This document shows, one piece after another, positions 17,905 to 26,290 of a DNA stretch of 64,000 nucleotides. Every line of letters starts with the position of its first letter. The first letter of the stretch is position 1. The translations under genes and the position numbers were made by a program. The notes under the pieces were generated by a model, which made no database searches, was not told the origin of the DNA, and saw nothing but the letters and a program-made list of their open reading frames with translations. The DNA is taken from the NCBI RefSeq assembly GCF_001884105.1, contig NZ_MACI01000018.1, positions 1 through 64,000 of the forward strand. Direction: 5' to 3'. This DNA is from Bacillus luti (lineage in GTDB: Bacteria; Bacillota; Bacilli; Bacillales; Bacillaceae_G).

Positions 17905-19338
17905 ATGATAGCAACGAAGGATATACGTATCGAAAAAGACTTTTTAGGTGAGAAGGAAGTACCGAGTGTAGCTTATTATGGTGTACAAACATTACGCGCC
18001 GTGGAAAACTTCCCAATTACAGGATATCGTATTCATCCGTCACTCATTACAGCAATGGCGATTGTGAAAAAAGCGGCGGCACTTGCGAATATGGATACGG
18101 GTTACTTATCTAAAGATATTGGACACGAAATTGCAGAAGCAGCACAAGAAATTGTTGATGGAAAGTTCCACGATCAATTTATCGTAGACCCGATTCAGGG
18201 CGGGGCGGGGACTTCCATTAATATGAATACGAATGAAGTAATTGCTAATAGAGCACTAGAACGTATGGGATACGAAAAAGGTGAGTATGCGAAAATTAGC
18301 CCAAACACTCATGTGAACATGGCTCAATCAACAAATGATGCATTTCCAACGGGGATTCATATTGCAACTCTTATGATGTTAGAAGAACTTCTTATTACAA
18401 TGGAAGAACTTCATTCTGCTTTCCGTGAAAAAGCAAAAGAGTTTGATCATGTCATTAAAATGGGGCGTACGCATTTACAAGATGCAGTTCCGATTCGCCT
18501 TGGACAAGAGTTTGAAGCATATAGCCGCGTACTTGAGCGTGATATAAAAAGAATTAAACAGTCTCGTCAACATCTATATGAAGTAAATATGGGGGCGACA
18601 GCTGTTGGGACTGGATTAAATGCAAATCCTATGTATATTGAACAAGTAGTTAAACACTTACGAGTGTTTAGTGGATTCCCACTTGTTGGTGCAGAGCATT
18701 TAGTTGATGCAACGCAAAATACAGATGCATATACAGAAGTATCTGCAGCGCTAAAAGTATGTATGATGAATATGTCTAAAATTGCAAATGATCTTCGCAT
18801 TATGGCGTCTGGACCACGTGTTGGATTAGCTGAAATTCAATTACCAGCTCGTCAACCAGGTTCATCAATTATGCCAGGGAAAGTAAATCCGGTTATGGCA
18901 GAAGTAATTAACCAAGTTGCTTTCCAAGTAATTGGAAATGATCATACAATTTGCTTAGCGTCAGAAGCAGGACAATTAGAGTTAAACGTAATGGAGCCTG
19001 TACTTGTATTTAATTTAATTCAATCTATCAGTATTATGAATAATGGATTCCGTGTATTCCGTGAATATTGTATTAAAGGAATTACAGCTAATGAAGAATT
19101 GCTGAAGCAATATGTTGAGAAAAGTGTTGGAATTATTACGGCAGTTAACCCTCATATTGGTTATGAAGCAGCATCTCGCATTGCGCGTGAAGCAATTGAA
19201 ACAGGAAAATCTGTTAGGGAGTTATGTTTAGAACATGGTGTACTGACAGAAGAAGAATTGGATATTATTTTAGATCCATTCGAAATGACGCATCCTGAAA
19301 TTGCTGGAGCTTCTTTATTAAAGAATAAGAAAATGTAA
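17905..19338 (+). CDS. aspA: Aspartate ammonia-lyase
   Basis: 477 residues from ATG 17905 (AGGTGAT six bases upstream); GTG 17896 and ATG 17899 in the same frame are alternatives. Converts L-aspartate to fumarate and ammonia, feeding the citric-acid cycle. Aspartase/fumarase superfamily marks: QGGAGTSINMNTNEV, SPNTHVNMAQSTNDAFPT, GRTHLQDAVPIRLGQE and the signature loop GSSIMPGKVNPVMAE with its catalytic Ser. Aspartase rather than fumarase C is favoured by IRIEKDFLGEKEVP at the N-terminus. Convergent with lctP; no asparaginase gene is next to it. Confidence 0.92.
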   Translation: MIATKDIRIEKDFLGEKEVPSVAYYGVQTLRAVENFPITGYRIHPSLITAMAIVKKAAALANMDTGYLSKDIGHEIAEAAQEIVDGKFHDQFIVDPIQGGAGTSINMNTNEVIANRALERMGYEKGEYAKISPNTHVNMAQSTNDAFPTGIHIATLMMLEELLITMEELHSAFREKAKEFDHVIKMGRTHLQDAVPIRLGQEFEAYSRVLERDIKRIKQSRQHLYEVNMGATAVGTGLNANPMYIEQVVKHLRVFSGFPLVGAEHLVDATQNTDAYTEVSAALKVCMMNMSKIANDLRIMASGPRVGLAEIQLPARQPGSSIMPGKVNPVMAEVINQVAFQVIGNDHTICLASEAGQLELNVMEPVLVFNLIQSISIMNNGFRVFREYCIKGITANEELLKQYVEKSVGIITAVNPHIGYEAASRIAREAIETGKSVRELCLEHGVLTEEELDIILDPFEMTHPEIAGASLLKNKKM

Positions 19339-19343
19339 TACGA

Positions 19344-19373
19344 AAAACACCGATCCATTTGGATCGGTGTTTT
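19344..19373. terminator. Bidirectional terminator between aspA and lctP
   Basis: Perfect 13-bp stem AAAACACCGATCC / GGATCGGTGTTTT with loop ATTT. Confidence 0.93.
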
Positions 19374-19377
19374 ATTT

Positions 19378-20997
19378 TTAAAAGATATTAAATACAGCGT
19401 TTAATTGAAGTAAGCTAATAACAGCTAAGAAAATTAAGCTATATTTCATTGCTGTTTTAAATAGAGCAGATTCTTTACCAACTAGTCCAACTGCTGCACA
19501 AGCAACTGCTACAGATTGTGGTGAAACCATTTTTGCCATTGTACCACCTACTACGTTTAAGGCAACGAGTGTAGAAGGAACGATGTTTAACTGGTCTGCA
19601 GTTACTGCTTGCAGTGGTGCGAATAATGAACCACTTGATACTACTGAACCTGTAATGAATACGCCAATCCATCCTAAGATTGGAGAAAGAACTGGGAACG
19701 CATTACCAGTAGAAGAGAATGCAAGTCCAAGTGTAGATGACATACCAGAGTAGTTCTCTACGTAAGCTAAAGCGATAACACTACAAATTGTATATACTGG
19801 AGCTTTTAATTCTTTTATTGTTTCGATCATTAATTCTTTAACCATCTTACCTTTTACACGGTAAACGATAAGTGAAACGATAATTGCTAGTACGATCGCA
19901 GTAGTTGTAGAAGAGAATACATCGAATTTGAAAATCGCTGCGAAAGGTGTATCTGCTTTTGTAATAGGTGTAGTTTTCATAACCATATTATGAAGACCAG
20001 GGAACTGAATGTTAAATACTAAGTTTGCTAGTGCACCATCCGGAGCAAATAAAGCTTTAATCGGTTTTAAATTAAAGACTGTTACGAATGCAGTTAAGAA
20101 TACGAATGGAGACCAAGCATATAAAATTTGATTGAATGTATGAGATTCTTTTTCTTCCTGTTTTTCTTCTTTAGCAGAAGATTTTGGTTGCCAAACACGT
20201 AAGAATAAAGCAAGAGCAACCATACTTACAACTGCTGCGAAAATATTAGTAAGTTCTGCACCTAAGAAGTAAGTTACAAGGAACTGAGTGATTGCGAAAG
20301 AAACACCACTTACAAGAATACCTTGCCAAGTTTCTTTAATACCTTTAATTCCATCGACCATTGAAACAAGTAAGAAAGGTAAAATAATGCTAATGAAAGG
20401 TAAAATAAGAACAGTTTGACGACCAATAGTTAATGCATCAAGTTCAGTTAATTGTGCTGGTACTGTAACTGGAATACCCATAGCACCCATTGCGCCACCA
20501 GCGATGTTAGCTACTAAACAAATACCTGCTGCTTTTAATGGATTAAAGCCCATACCTACAAGTAAGGCAGCTGTGATAGCAACTGGAACCCCTAGACCAG
20601 CTGCACCTTCTAAGAAAGCACCGAAAGAATAAGCGATTAATAATACTTGTAAACGTTGATCATTTGTAATGCTTGAAATACTATCACGAATGACATTGAA
20701 TTGCTCTGTTTTAACAGTTAATTTATAAAGGAAAATTGCTGCGATAACGATAGTACAAATTGGATAAAACCCAGATAAAATACCGAATCCGGCAGATGCT
20801 ACAGCTACTGTTGCTGGCATTTTATAAACAAATATAGCAAGAATAATAGCGACAATCACACTATAAAGCCCAGCGATGTAACTTTTCATTTTGAGTCCCA
20901 TTAAACAAATGATGAAACAGAAAATTGGAAGTGCTGCGATTAGTGCAGATAACCAAATGTTGTTTAATGGGTCATAAATTTGTGTCCAAGTACTCAT
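19378..20997 (-). CDS. lctP: L-lactate permease
   Basis: 539-residue membrane protein of the LctP family, moving L-lactate with protons. Family blocks: WTQIYDPLNNIWLSALIAALP at the start (quoted in part), FGAFLEGAAGLGVPVAITAALLVG in the middle, SGMSSTLG and SSGSLFAPLQAV near the end; about fourteen hydrophobic segments. Start at 20997 with AGGAGTTGTC upstream on the minus strand. Two Rex-type boxes lie between its promoter and the start, so expression should rise when NADH/NAD+ is high (low oxygen). Confidence 0.93.
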   Translation of the reverse strand: MSTWTQIYDPLNNIWLSALIAALPIFCFIICLMGLKMKSYIAGLYSVIVAIILAIFVYKMPATVAVASAGFGILSGFYPICTIVIAAIFLYKLTVKTEQFNVIRDSISSITNDQRLQVLLIAYSFGAFLEGAAGLGVPVAITAALLVGMGFNPLKAAGICLVANIAGGAMGAMGIPVTVPAQLTELDALTIGRQTVLILPFISIILPFLLVSMVDGIKGIKETWQGILVSGVSFAITQFLVTYFLGAELTNIFAAVVSMVALALFLRVWQPKSSAKEEKQEEKESHTFNQILYAWSPFVFLTAFVTVFNLKPIKALFAPDGALANLVFNIQFPGLHNMVMKTTPITKADTPFAAIFKFDVFSSTTTAIVLAIIVSLIVYRVKGKMVKELMIETIKELKAPVYTICSVIALAYVENYSGMSSTLGLAFSSTGNAFPVLSPILGWIGVFITGSVVSSGSLFAPLQAVTADQLNIVPSTLVALNVVGGTMAKMVSPQSVAVACAAVGLVGKESALFKTAMKYSLIFLAVISLLQLNAVFNIF

Positions 20998-21024
20998 AAT
21001 AATGACAACTCCTATCTATTTATA

Positions 21025-21062
21025 TGTGAAGAAATTCACATTATTTGTGAAACTATTCACAA
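21025..21062 (-). promoter_or_regulatory. Two Rex (redox repressor) boxes in the lctP leader
   Basis: Box 2 at 21045-21062 is a perfect TTGTGAA-N4-TTCACAA. Box 1 at 21025-21040 is TGTGAA-N4-TTCACA. Both agree with the Gram-positive Rex consensus TTGTGAA-N4-TTCACAA. They lie immediately downstream of the lctP -10, so a bound Rex would block initiation or clearance. Confidence 0.88.
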
Positions 21063-21077
21063 TCAACTTACATGCTT

Positions 21078-21106
21078 AGTATATTCTCCTTCAACACTAT
21101 TGTCAA
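21078..21106 (-). promoter_or_regulatory. Sigma-A promoter of lctP
   Basis: On the minus strand TTGACA (21101-21106) and TATACT (21078-21083) are separated by exactly 17 bases; a near-consensus promoter directed at lctP with its expected start site a few bases before Rex box 2. Confidence 0.88.
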
Positions 21107-21547
21107 CGTAAAAAAGTATAATTATTCCATAATAGTGTTAAAAGTAACATTTTGTTCATAAAGTAGACAAAACCCACACTGATTAAAGCTTCACTTTATA
21201 ATTGGATAGATGGCACGTATCTGTTTGATCTAACAGGAGAGGTGTATGTATTTAATAGGAAGTTTTGAACAGCAATCAATCAATTGATTACAATACTAAT
21301 TGAAATAACAAGTATTTATTTTTTTTTATTACGCTATCATTTTTTACTGAAAATACCTTTTATCGTAACAAAAAGGTTAAGTATGGTTCAATCACTTTAC
21401 GAAAGGTTATCAATTATAGACGGTATTTTACAATATCGTTACTATACGTTTCAATGAAGTGAAAATATAACAAAAAGCCTGATAAAACAACATTTGTAAG
21501 CAAAGTATTCATAGCCCTTTGTTTTGCTTTTTCGTTATATCATATAG
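21107..21547. other. Long intergenic stretch, no gene seen
   Basis: Roughly 440 bases upstream of the ArsR-like gene. It holds a 12-bp palindrome AATCAATTGATT (21278-21289) and a ribosome-like AGGAGAGG before a 13-codon frame at ATG 21247 that is too short to call. The segment about 21165-21300 has a compact, ordered look (short inverted pieces such as AAAG-CTTCA-CTTT) and could be one of the small dispersed repeats known in this species group, but I cannot confirm that by eye. Confidence 0.35.
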
Positions 21548-21553
21548 TATAAT
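21524..21553 (+). promoter_or_regulatory. Promoter of the PagR-like regulator gene
   Basis: TTGCTT 21524-21529, 18-base spacer, TATAAT 21548-21553. This leaves a leader of about 155 bases before ATG 21718, containing an A-rich direct repeat AACGAAAACGAAAACG next to the ribosome site. Confidence 0.65.
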
Positions 21554-21717
21554 ATTCAAAATCAGCAGGGATTTTTCCTGAACTCTTTGTTGATGAAAGT
21601 GGAAAAAATTTTCAGCGTTCTAGGTTGATAAAGTTATGTCGTAACAGGAAATATAAGAACAGATATATAAATAAATAAAAAGAAAATAAAAACGAAAACG
21701 AAAACGAGGGGAACTTT

Positions 21718-22005
21718 ATGAGCCAAAATCAATTTGAATGTCATATTTCAGAAGAAGATGTACAAATGTTAAGAGCGTTAGCGCATCCATTACGTCTACG
21801 CCTAGTAATGGAATTAATGCAACGTGGAACTTGTAATGTAACGCAATTGCAGGAAGTATTAGAAATCCCACAATCAACGGTTTCACAACATTTAACGAAA
21901 TTAAAGCAAAATAAAGTAGTACGCTTTGAAAGACGAGGATTAGAAGTGTATTATCAAATTCATAATGATAAAGTAAGTGAAGTAGTGAAAACATTATTTT
22001 CTTAA
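21718..22005 (+). CDS. ArsR-family winged-helix regulator, PagR/SdpR-like
   Basis: 95-residue DNA-binding protein. The domain reads LAHPLRLRLVMELMQRG, then the recognition helix IPQSTVSQHLTKLKQN and the wing ERRGLEVYYQI. The closest resemblance I recognise is PagR of the anthrax virulence plasmid pXO1 (LPQSTVSQHL, RQGLEIYY). It lacks the CxC metal motif seen in the cadC product of this window, so it is not an obvious metal sensor. ATG 21718 follows GAGGGGAAC. It stands alone between lctP and sspH and ends at its own terminator; targets unknown. Confidence 0.8.
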   Translation: MSQNQFECHISEEDVQMLRALAHPLRLRLVMELMQRGTCNVTQLQEVLEIPQSTVSQHLTKLKQNKVVRFERRGLEVYYQIHNDKVSEVVKTLFS

Positions 22006-22021
22006 AATTTGAATATTATGG

Positions 22022-22052
22022 AAAAAGACGTGTGGAATATACGTCTTTTTTT
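22022..22052 (+). terminator. Terminator of the PagR-like gene
   Basis: 10-bp stem AAAAAGACGT / ACGTCTTTTT with a 9-base loop and trailing Ts. Confidence 0.85.
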
Positions 22053-22158
22053 ATTTGGAAGAAAAGACTATTCATCAACATACTGCTTTATCGAATATAT
22101 TCTAAAGGGAAAAGAAAAGATAGAAAGGAGTGTAGTAAGTAAAAGGAGGGATAACAGA

Positions 22159-22338
22159 ATGGACGTAAAACGTGTACAACAAATCTTATCTTCTTCAAGT
22201 AGAGTTGATGTTACATATGAGGGTGTACCAGTATGGATTGAGAGTTGTGATGAGCAGAGAGGGATTGCTCAAGTGTATGATGTATCTAATCCAGGAGAAA
22301 GCGTTCACGTGGACGTGACGGCTTTAGAAGAGAAGTAA
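22159..22338 (+). CDS. sspH: Small acid-soluble spore protein, H type
   Basis: 59 residues from ATG 22159, which follows AAAAGGAGGG; the frame is open 50 codons further upstream but there is no ribosome site there and it would run through a terminator. The whole protein matches SspH ([39 protein letters not shown]). It is made in the forespore and packed in the spore core as a minor SASP. A sigma-G promoter is expected within 22053-22140 but I could not find a convincing one. Confidence 0.92.
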   Translation: MDVKRVQQILSSSSRVDVTYEGVPVWIESCDEQRGIAQVYDVSNPGESVHVDVTALEEK

Positions 22339-22341
22339 TAG

Positions 22342-22373
22342 AAAAGACGCTTCTAATTTTAGAAGCGTCTTTT
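22342..22373. terminator. Terminator of sspH (and converging dtpT)
   Basis: 13-bp perfect stem AAAAGACGCTTCT / AGAAGCGTCTTTT with loop AATTTT. Confidence 0.92.
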
Positions 22374-22380
22374 TTATTTG

Positions 22381-23766
22381 TTATTCCATCATACTTGCAA
22401 CTTTTTTAGAGCAGAGAAGAAGTACAAATCCTAGGACGATAACGATAATACCAATACTTGCAAATACTTCAAGATAGCCTAATGATTGTGTAAAGGAAGC
22501 AAGTTTACCAGCTAACCAGTTAGCCATACCTGAACCAGCTAACCATACACCCATTAGTAATGATGCTAATTTAACAGGTGCAATTGCACTTACCATTGAT
22601 AGACCGATTGGTGATAAGAATAGTTCGCCAATTGTATGGAACATATAAGTGATAACGATGAATAATAAGTTTGCTTTAACAGTTATATCAGCTTCACTAC
22701 TTCCAGTTTTTAGAACCGCTAATGTTAAAACAAGGTAACCTATACCTAGTAAAATCATACCAAATGCCATTTTTGTTGGTATTTTTAAATCGCCACGCTT
22801 TGATTTAGAAAGTTTTAACCATAGCATAGATACGAATGGTGCAAGTAGTACGATGAACGCTGGATTAACGGATTGGAACCAAGATGTTGGAACTTCCCAT
22901 CCAAAAATTGTACGATCAACAAATTTATCTGTATAAAGTGTTAAAGAACTACCAGCTTGTTCAAAGCCTGCCCAGAAGAATACTACGAAACAAGTTAAAA
23001 TTACAATTGCCCAAGTGCGATTTTTTTCTTGTTTTGTTAAAGGTTTCTTTTCGATTGCAGGTTGATTTTTTGTTTTTTTACCAACAACTGTTGTTCCTGC
23101 TGTACCAAGGTAGCGAGGAGCTAATAAGTTGAAAACAATTTGTCCAATAATCATACCGATACAAGCTGCTAAGAATCCGTATTTATATCCCATAACCATA
23201 ACGCCATCAACGCTTGTTTTAAAGAAATCTTCTGCTAAAAATCCACAAATAAGTGGAGCGAAGAAAGCACCTACGTTAATACCCATATAGAAGATAGTAA
23301 ATGCACTGTCACGACGTGAATCATTTTCGTTATACAATTCACCTAACAGTGTAGAAATATTTGGTTTGAAGAATCCATTACCAATAACTAATAGTACTAA
23401 TCCAAGGAATAGTCCTGTTTTTGTATTCATGGAGAATAGTACAAAGTTACCAATCGCCATAATAATTCCGCCGAGAGTAATGGCATGACGTCTCGTAATA
23501 TAATGATCAGTTAGCCATCCGCCTATAATTGGCATGAAATATACTGCCGCTGTAAAAGTACCATATAATTGCACTGCGAATGCCTTATCAAATCCTAATC
23601 CGCCACTAACGGCAGCTGTTGTTAAATAAAGAACTAAAAGGCCACGCATTCCATAATAACTAAATCTTTCCCACATTTCTGTTAAGAACAACAAATATAA
23701 TCCTGGTGGATGTTTTTTTGGTGATTGTTGTTCCCCAGCTTTTTCTAATTTTAAAGCTGCATCCAT
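22381..23766 (-). CDS. dtpT: POT/PTR-family proton-dependent di/tripeptide transporter
   Basis: 461-residue membrane protein importing di- and tripeptides with protons. The POT signature EMWERFSYYGMRGLL (ExxERFxYYG) is near residue 30, followed by the GGWLTD loop and the second PTR2 motif region FTIFYMGINVGAFFAPLICG (quoted in part). Twelve to fourteen hydrophobic segments. Start ATG 23766 behind AGGGGGAAAC. Monocistronic; a possible CodY box and cre-like site lie upstream, fitting repression when amino acids or glucose are plentiful. Confidence 0.9.
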   Translation of the reverse strand: MDAALKLEKAGEQQSPKKHPPGLYLLFLTEMWERFSYYGMRGLLVLYLTTAAVSGGLGFDKAFAVQLYGTFTAAVYFMPIIGGWLTDHYITRRHAITLGGIIMAIGNFVLFSMNTKTGLFLGLVLLVIGNGFFKPNISTLLGELYNENDSRRDSAFTIFYMGINVGAFFAPLICGFLAEDFFKTSVDGVMVMGYKYGFLAACIGMIIGQIVFNLLAPRYLGTAGTTVVGKKTKNQPAIEKKPLTKQEKNRTWAIVILTCFVVFFWAGFEQAGSSLTLYTDKFVDRTIFGWEVPTSWFQSVNPAFIVLLAPFVSMLWLKLSKSKRGDLKIPTKMAFGMILLGIGYLVLTLAVLKTGSSEADITVKANLLFIVITYMFHTIGELFLSPIGLSMVSAIAPVKLASLLMGVWLAGSGMANWLAGKLASFTQSLGYLEVFASIGIIVIVLGFVLLLCSKKVASMME

Positions 23767-23925
23767 TTTTGTTTCCCCCTAATCCTGTATAACGGATATT
23801 TATGTAATTATTTTAATTCACAAAATATTTAGAAGTCAATAGAATTATATGGAAATAGAAAGAAAATTTCTAAAAAAGTTCTATTTTTCTTCAACCGTTA
23901 CTGTATTTTTCCCTGAAAACTATAT

Positions 23926-23992
23926 AATAAGCGTTTTCAAATGTAATAATTGAATTCTAAAAGAAAATAAAATAATGATTAATCAGAAAATT
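23926..23992 (-). promoter_or_regulatory. Possible cre and CodY sites upstream of dtpT
   Basis: 23926-23939 on the minus strand reads TGAAAACGCTTATT, a CcpA cre-like element with two mismatches at its 3' end. 23978-23992 on the minus strand (AATTTTCTGATTAAT) matches the CodY box at 12 of 15 positions. The rest of the 23767-24110 gap is AT-rich with nothing further recognised. Confidence 0.35.
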
Positions 23993-24110
23993 TAGATTAA
24001 AATATTTATTCTGATATAGAGAAAATATATTTTATTTACTTTTTTAATATAACATATTGGGAATAAAAATACAAAACGAAATAATATGACATTTACGTGA
24101 AATAGAAAAT

Positions 24111-24138
24111 AACCAGCTCCATAGAAGGGGAGCTGGTT
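24111..24138 (-). terminator. Terminator of yfiY
   Basis: 10-bp stem AACCAGCTCC / GGAGCTGGTT with an 8-base loop, followed on the minus strand by ATTTTC. Confidence 0.8.
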
Positions 24139-24147
24139 AGAAACATA

Positions 24148-25113
24148 TTATTTAACAAATCGTTTTTCGATATCATCTAATAGTAAGTTAGCAGCCATTA
24201 CACCACCAGCTGTATTCCAAATAACATCGTCAACTTTGTATGCTTTACCATTTTTCACTGCATTTAAATTTTTAAATAGAGGATCATTGATATATTCTTT
24301 TTCTAGTTCAGATCCTTTTTTCTCATTGCCTTTATCGAATGTGAAATAGAATAATACATCGCCATCCATTGCAGAAATACGCTCTTTAGATACGTTACGC
24401 TCTGCAAAATCATCTTTGTTTTGATCTCCAGGACGTTTAAATCCAAGCTCTTTTAAAATAACACCAGAGAATGTATCACCGTGATAAATACGAACATCAC
24501 CAGGCATGAAGCGAACCATAGAGATTTCTTGATTAACTTTATCACCAAGTTTTCCTTGTAAGTCTTTTGTACGTTTTTCGTAATCAGTTAAAACCTTTTG
24601 ACCTTCTTTTTCTTTATTCAATGCTTTTGCATAAAATTTGAAGTTATCTTTCCATTCACCACGTAATGTTTCAGAGAACACGGTAGGTGCGATTGCTTTT
24701 AGTTGCTCGTACACTTTTTCGTGGCGCATTTTGTTCCCGATAATTAAGTCTGGTTTTAAAGAAGCGATTGTTTCAACATTTACTTGTCCTTCATCACCAA
24801 CAACTTTTACATCTTTCATTTTATCTTTAATATGTGGATACCAAGGATCACCAGTCCAAGATTTTACAGCCCCAACGGGTTTCACACCTAATTCCAGTAA
24901 AGCTTCAGTTCCTTCATTTGTTAAAATGACTACACGTTTTGGATCAGCAGGAACTTCTGTTTTACCCATAGCATGTTCCACAGTAATCATTTCTTTTTTA
25001 GTATTTTCTTTTGTTTCTTCTTTCGTATTTGACTTTCCACAAGCGCTTAAAAGTAGTGAAAAGGCTAGTAAAAATACAAATACTGTAAACGATTTCTTTT
25101 GCATGAATTTCAT
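24148..25113 (-). CDS. yfiY: Ferri-siderophore-binding lipoprotein (YfiY-like)
   Basis: 321-residue periplasmic-binding-type lipoprotein: signal peptide with lipobox LSACG, then a two-lobed class III binding fold. The stretches IEHAMGKTEV-like VEHAMGKTEVP, TNEGTEALLELGVKPVGAVK and KPDLIIGNKMRHEKVYEQLKAIAPT (in part) match B. subtilis YfiY, which captures hydroxamate/citrate siderophores such as schizokinen and arthrobactin. It is divergent from the permease genes yfiZ-yfhA-yusV, the same arrangement as in B. subtilis, and shares a Fur-controlled intergenic region with them. Exact ligand is inferred from homology. Confidence 0.85.
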   Translation of the reverse strand: MKFMQKKSFTVFVFLLAFSLLLSACGKSNTKEETKENTKKEMITVEHAMGKTEVPADPKRVVILTNEGTEALLELGVKPVGAVKSWTGDPWYPHIKDKMKDVKVVGDEGQVNVETIASLKPDLIIGNKMRHEKVYEQLKAIAPTVFSETLRGEWKDNFKFYAKALNKEKEGQKVLTDYEKRTKDLQGKLGDKVNQEISMVRFMPGDVRIYHGDTFSGVILKELGFKRPGDQNKDDFAERNVSKERISAMDGDVLFYFTFDKGNEKKGSELEKEYINDPLFKNLNAVKNGKAYKVDDVIWNTAGGVMAANLLLDDIEKRFVK

Positions 25114-25158
25114 TATGTACCCCCTACATACTGAGAAGTTTTTTCAATAGCAAGCATG

Positions 25159-25236
25159 ATATTAAGCCTTTATCTTTTGATTGTCAATATATACGGTTGA
25201 AAATAATTCTCATTTCCGTTGACAATGAGAATTAAG
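25159..25236. promoter_or_regulatory. Divergent Fur-controlled promoters of yfiY and yfiZ
   Basis: Minus-strand promoter for yfiY: TTGACA (25182-25187), 17 bases, TAATAT (25159-25164). Plus-strand promoter for yfiZ: TTGACA (25219-25224), 18 bases, TACACT. A Fur box at 25198-25212 (TGAAAATAATTCTCA, two mismatches to TGATAATNATTATCA) lies between them, and a second Fur-like half (GACAATGAGAAT) overlaps the yfiZ -35. Confidence 0.78.
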
Positions 25237-25285
25237 TTGAAATACACTTACAACGTATCATTATACATTGAAGGGGAAACGCTGC

Positions 25286-26290
25286 ATGTTATTAAAAACA
25301 AATCAAGCAAAATGGATTGGATTATTTGTTGGGATCATTGCAGTCATTACTTGTATTTGGGGAAGTATTATTTTCGGATATACAAATACGAGTTGGAAAT
25401 TAGCGTTAGATGCTTTTTTCCATTTTAATGGTTCCAATGAACATATTATTATTCAAAATGTGCGTCTTCCAAGGGCGTTAATTGCAGCTAGTGTTGGTGC
25501 TAGTTTAGCCATTGCAGGTTGTCTTATGCAAACTTTAACGAAGAATCCGCTTGCTTCTCCAGATTTTATTGGATTAAATTCAGGTGCTGCTTTCTTCATA
25601 GTTGTAGCAATTGTTATTTTTTCCGTGACATCATTATCAGCTTTCACGTGGATTGCTTTTTTAGGGGCAGCAGTTGCAGCTGTACTTGTATTTGCTTCTA
25701 GTTCTTTAGGAAAAGAAGGGACAACGCCTCTTAAGTTAACATTAGCAGGGGTCGCAATTAGTGCGTTATTTTCATCATTAACACAAGGATTACTTGTGTT
25801 AAATGAAAAGGCGCTTGAAGAAGTATTATTTTGGCTTGCTGGATCTGTGCAAGGAAGAAAGTTAGAAATTTTACAATCTGTATTCCCATATTTATTAATA
25901 GGCTGGATTGCATCTATTATGATGGCAGGGAAAGTAAATACATTGATGATGGGGGAAGACGTCGCGAAAGGACTTGGACAGCGAACAATTTTAATGAAAT
26001 CATTCGTGTTACTTATTATTGTATTGTTGTCTGGTGGTTCAGTTGCGGTTGCTGGCCCAATTGGATTTATTGGAATTATTACTCCTCATTTTGCCAGATT
26101 TCTTGTTGGGGTCGACCATAGATGGAGGGTACCTTATAGCGGATTGTTAGGTGCAATACTACTTATCTTGGCCGATATAGCAGCAAGATATGTTATTATG
26201 CCACAAGAAGTGCCAGTAGGGGTTATGACAGCATTTATCGGGGCCCCATTCTTTATTTATATTGCACGTAAGAGAGGGCTTAGCAAATGA
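25286..26290 (+). CDS. yfiZ: Siderophore ABC transporter permease (FecCD family)
   Basis: 334 residues from ATG 25286 (AAGGGG nine bases upstream; the frame also extends to TTG 25268). Nine or ten transmembrane helices and the FecCD blocks NVRLPRALIAASVGASLAIAGC, NPLASPDFIGLNSGA and GPIGFIGIITPHFAR (the coupling loop to the ATPase). It forms a heterodimeric channel with the next gene product and imports iron loaded on YfiY. Its stop overlaps the yfhA start by four bases (ATGA), indicating translational coupling. Confidence 0.88.
   Translation: MLLKTNQAKWIGLFVGIIAVITCIWGSIIFGYTNTSWKLALDAFFHFNGSNEHIIIQNVRLPRALIAASVGASLAIAGCLMQTLTKNPLASPDFIGLNSGAAFFIVVAIVIFSVTSLSAFTWIAFLGAAVAAVLVFASSSLGKEGTTPLKLTLAGVAISALFSSLTQGLLVLNEKALEEVLFWLAGSVQGRKLEILQSVFPYLLIGWIASIMMAGKVNTLMMGEDVAKGLGQRTILMKSFVLLIIVLLSGGSVAVAGPIGFIGIITPHFARFLVGVDHRWRVPYSGLLGAILLILADIAARYVIMPQEVPVGVMTAFIGAPFFIYIARKRGLSK

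Noticed and set aside
21247-21288. 13-codon frame behind AGGAGAGG in the long intergenic region
   Set aside because: Spacing between ribosome-like site and ATG is too short, no repeated amino acid and no associated terminator; chance occurrence is likely.
22009-22158. Long N-terminal extension of the sspH frame starting at 22009
   Set aside because: It would run through the terminator of the preceding gene and has no ribosome site; ATG 22159 with AAAAGGAGGG gives a 59-residue protein of the exact SspH length.
25519-26121. Frames of 60 and 96 codons inside yfiZ
   Set aside because: Out-of-frame shadows of the FecCD permease, rich in Cys/Trp/Tyr and without ribosome sites.
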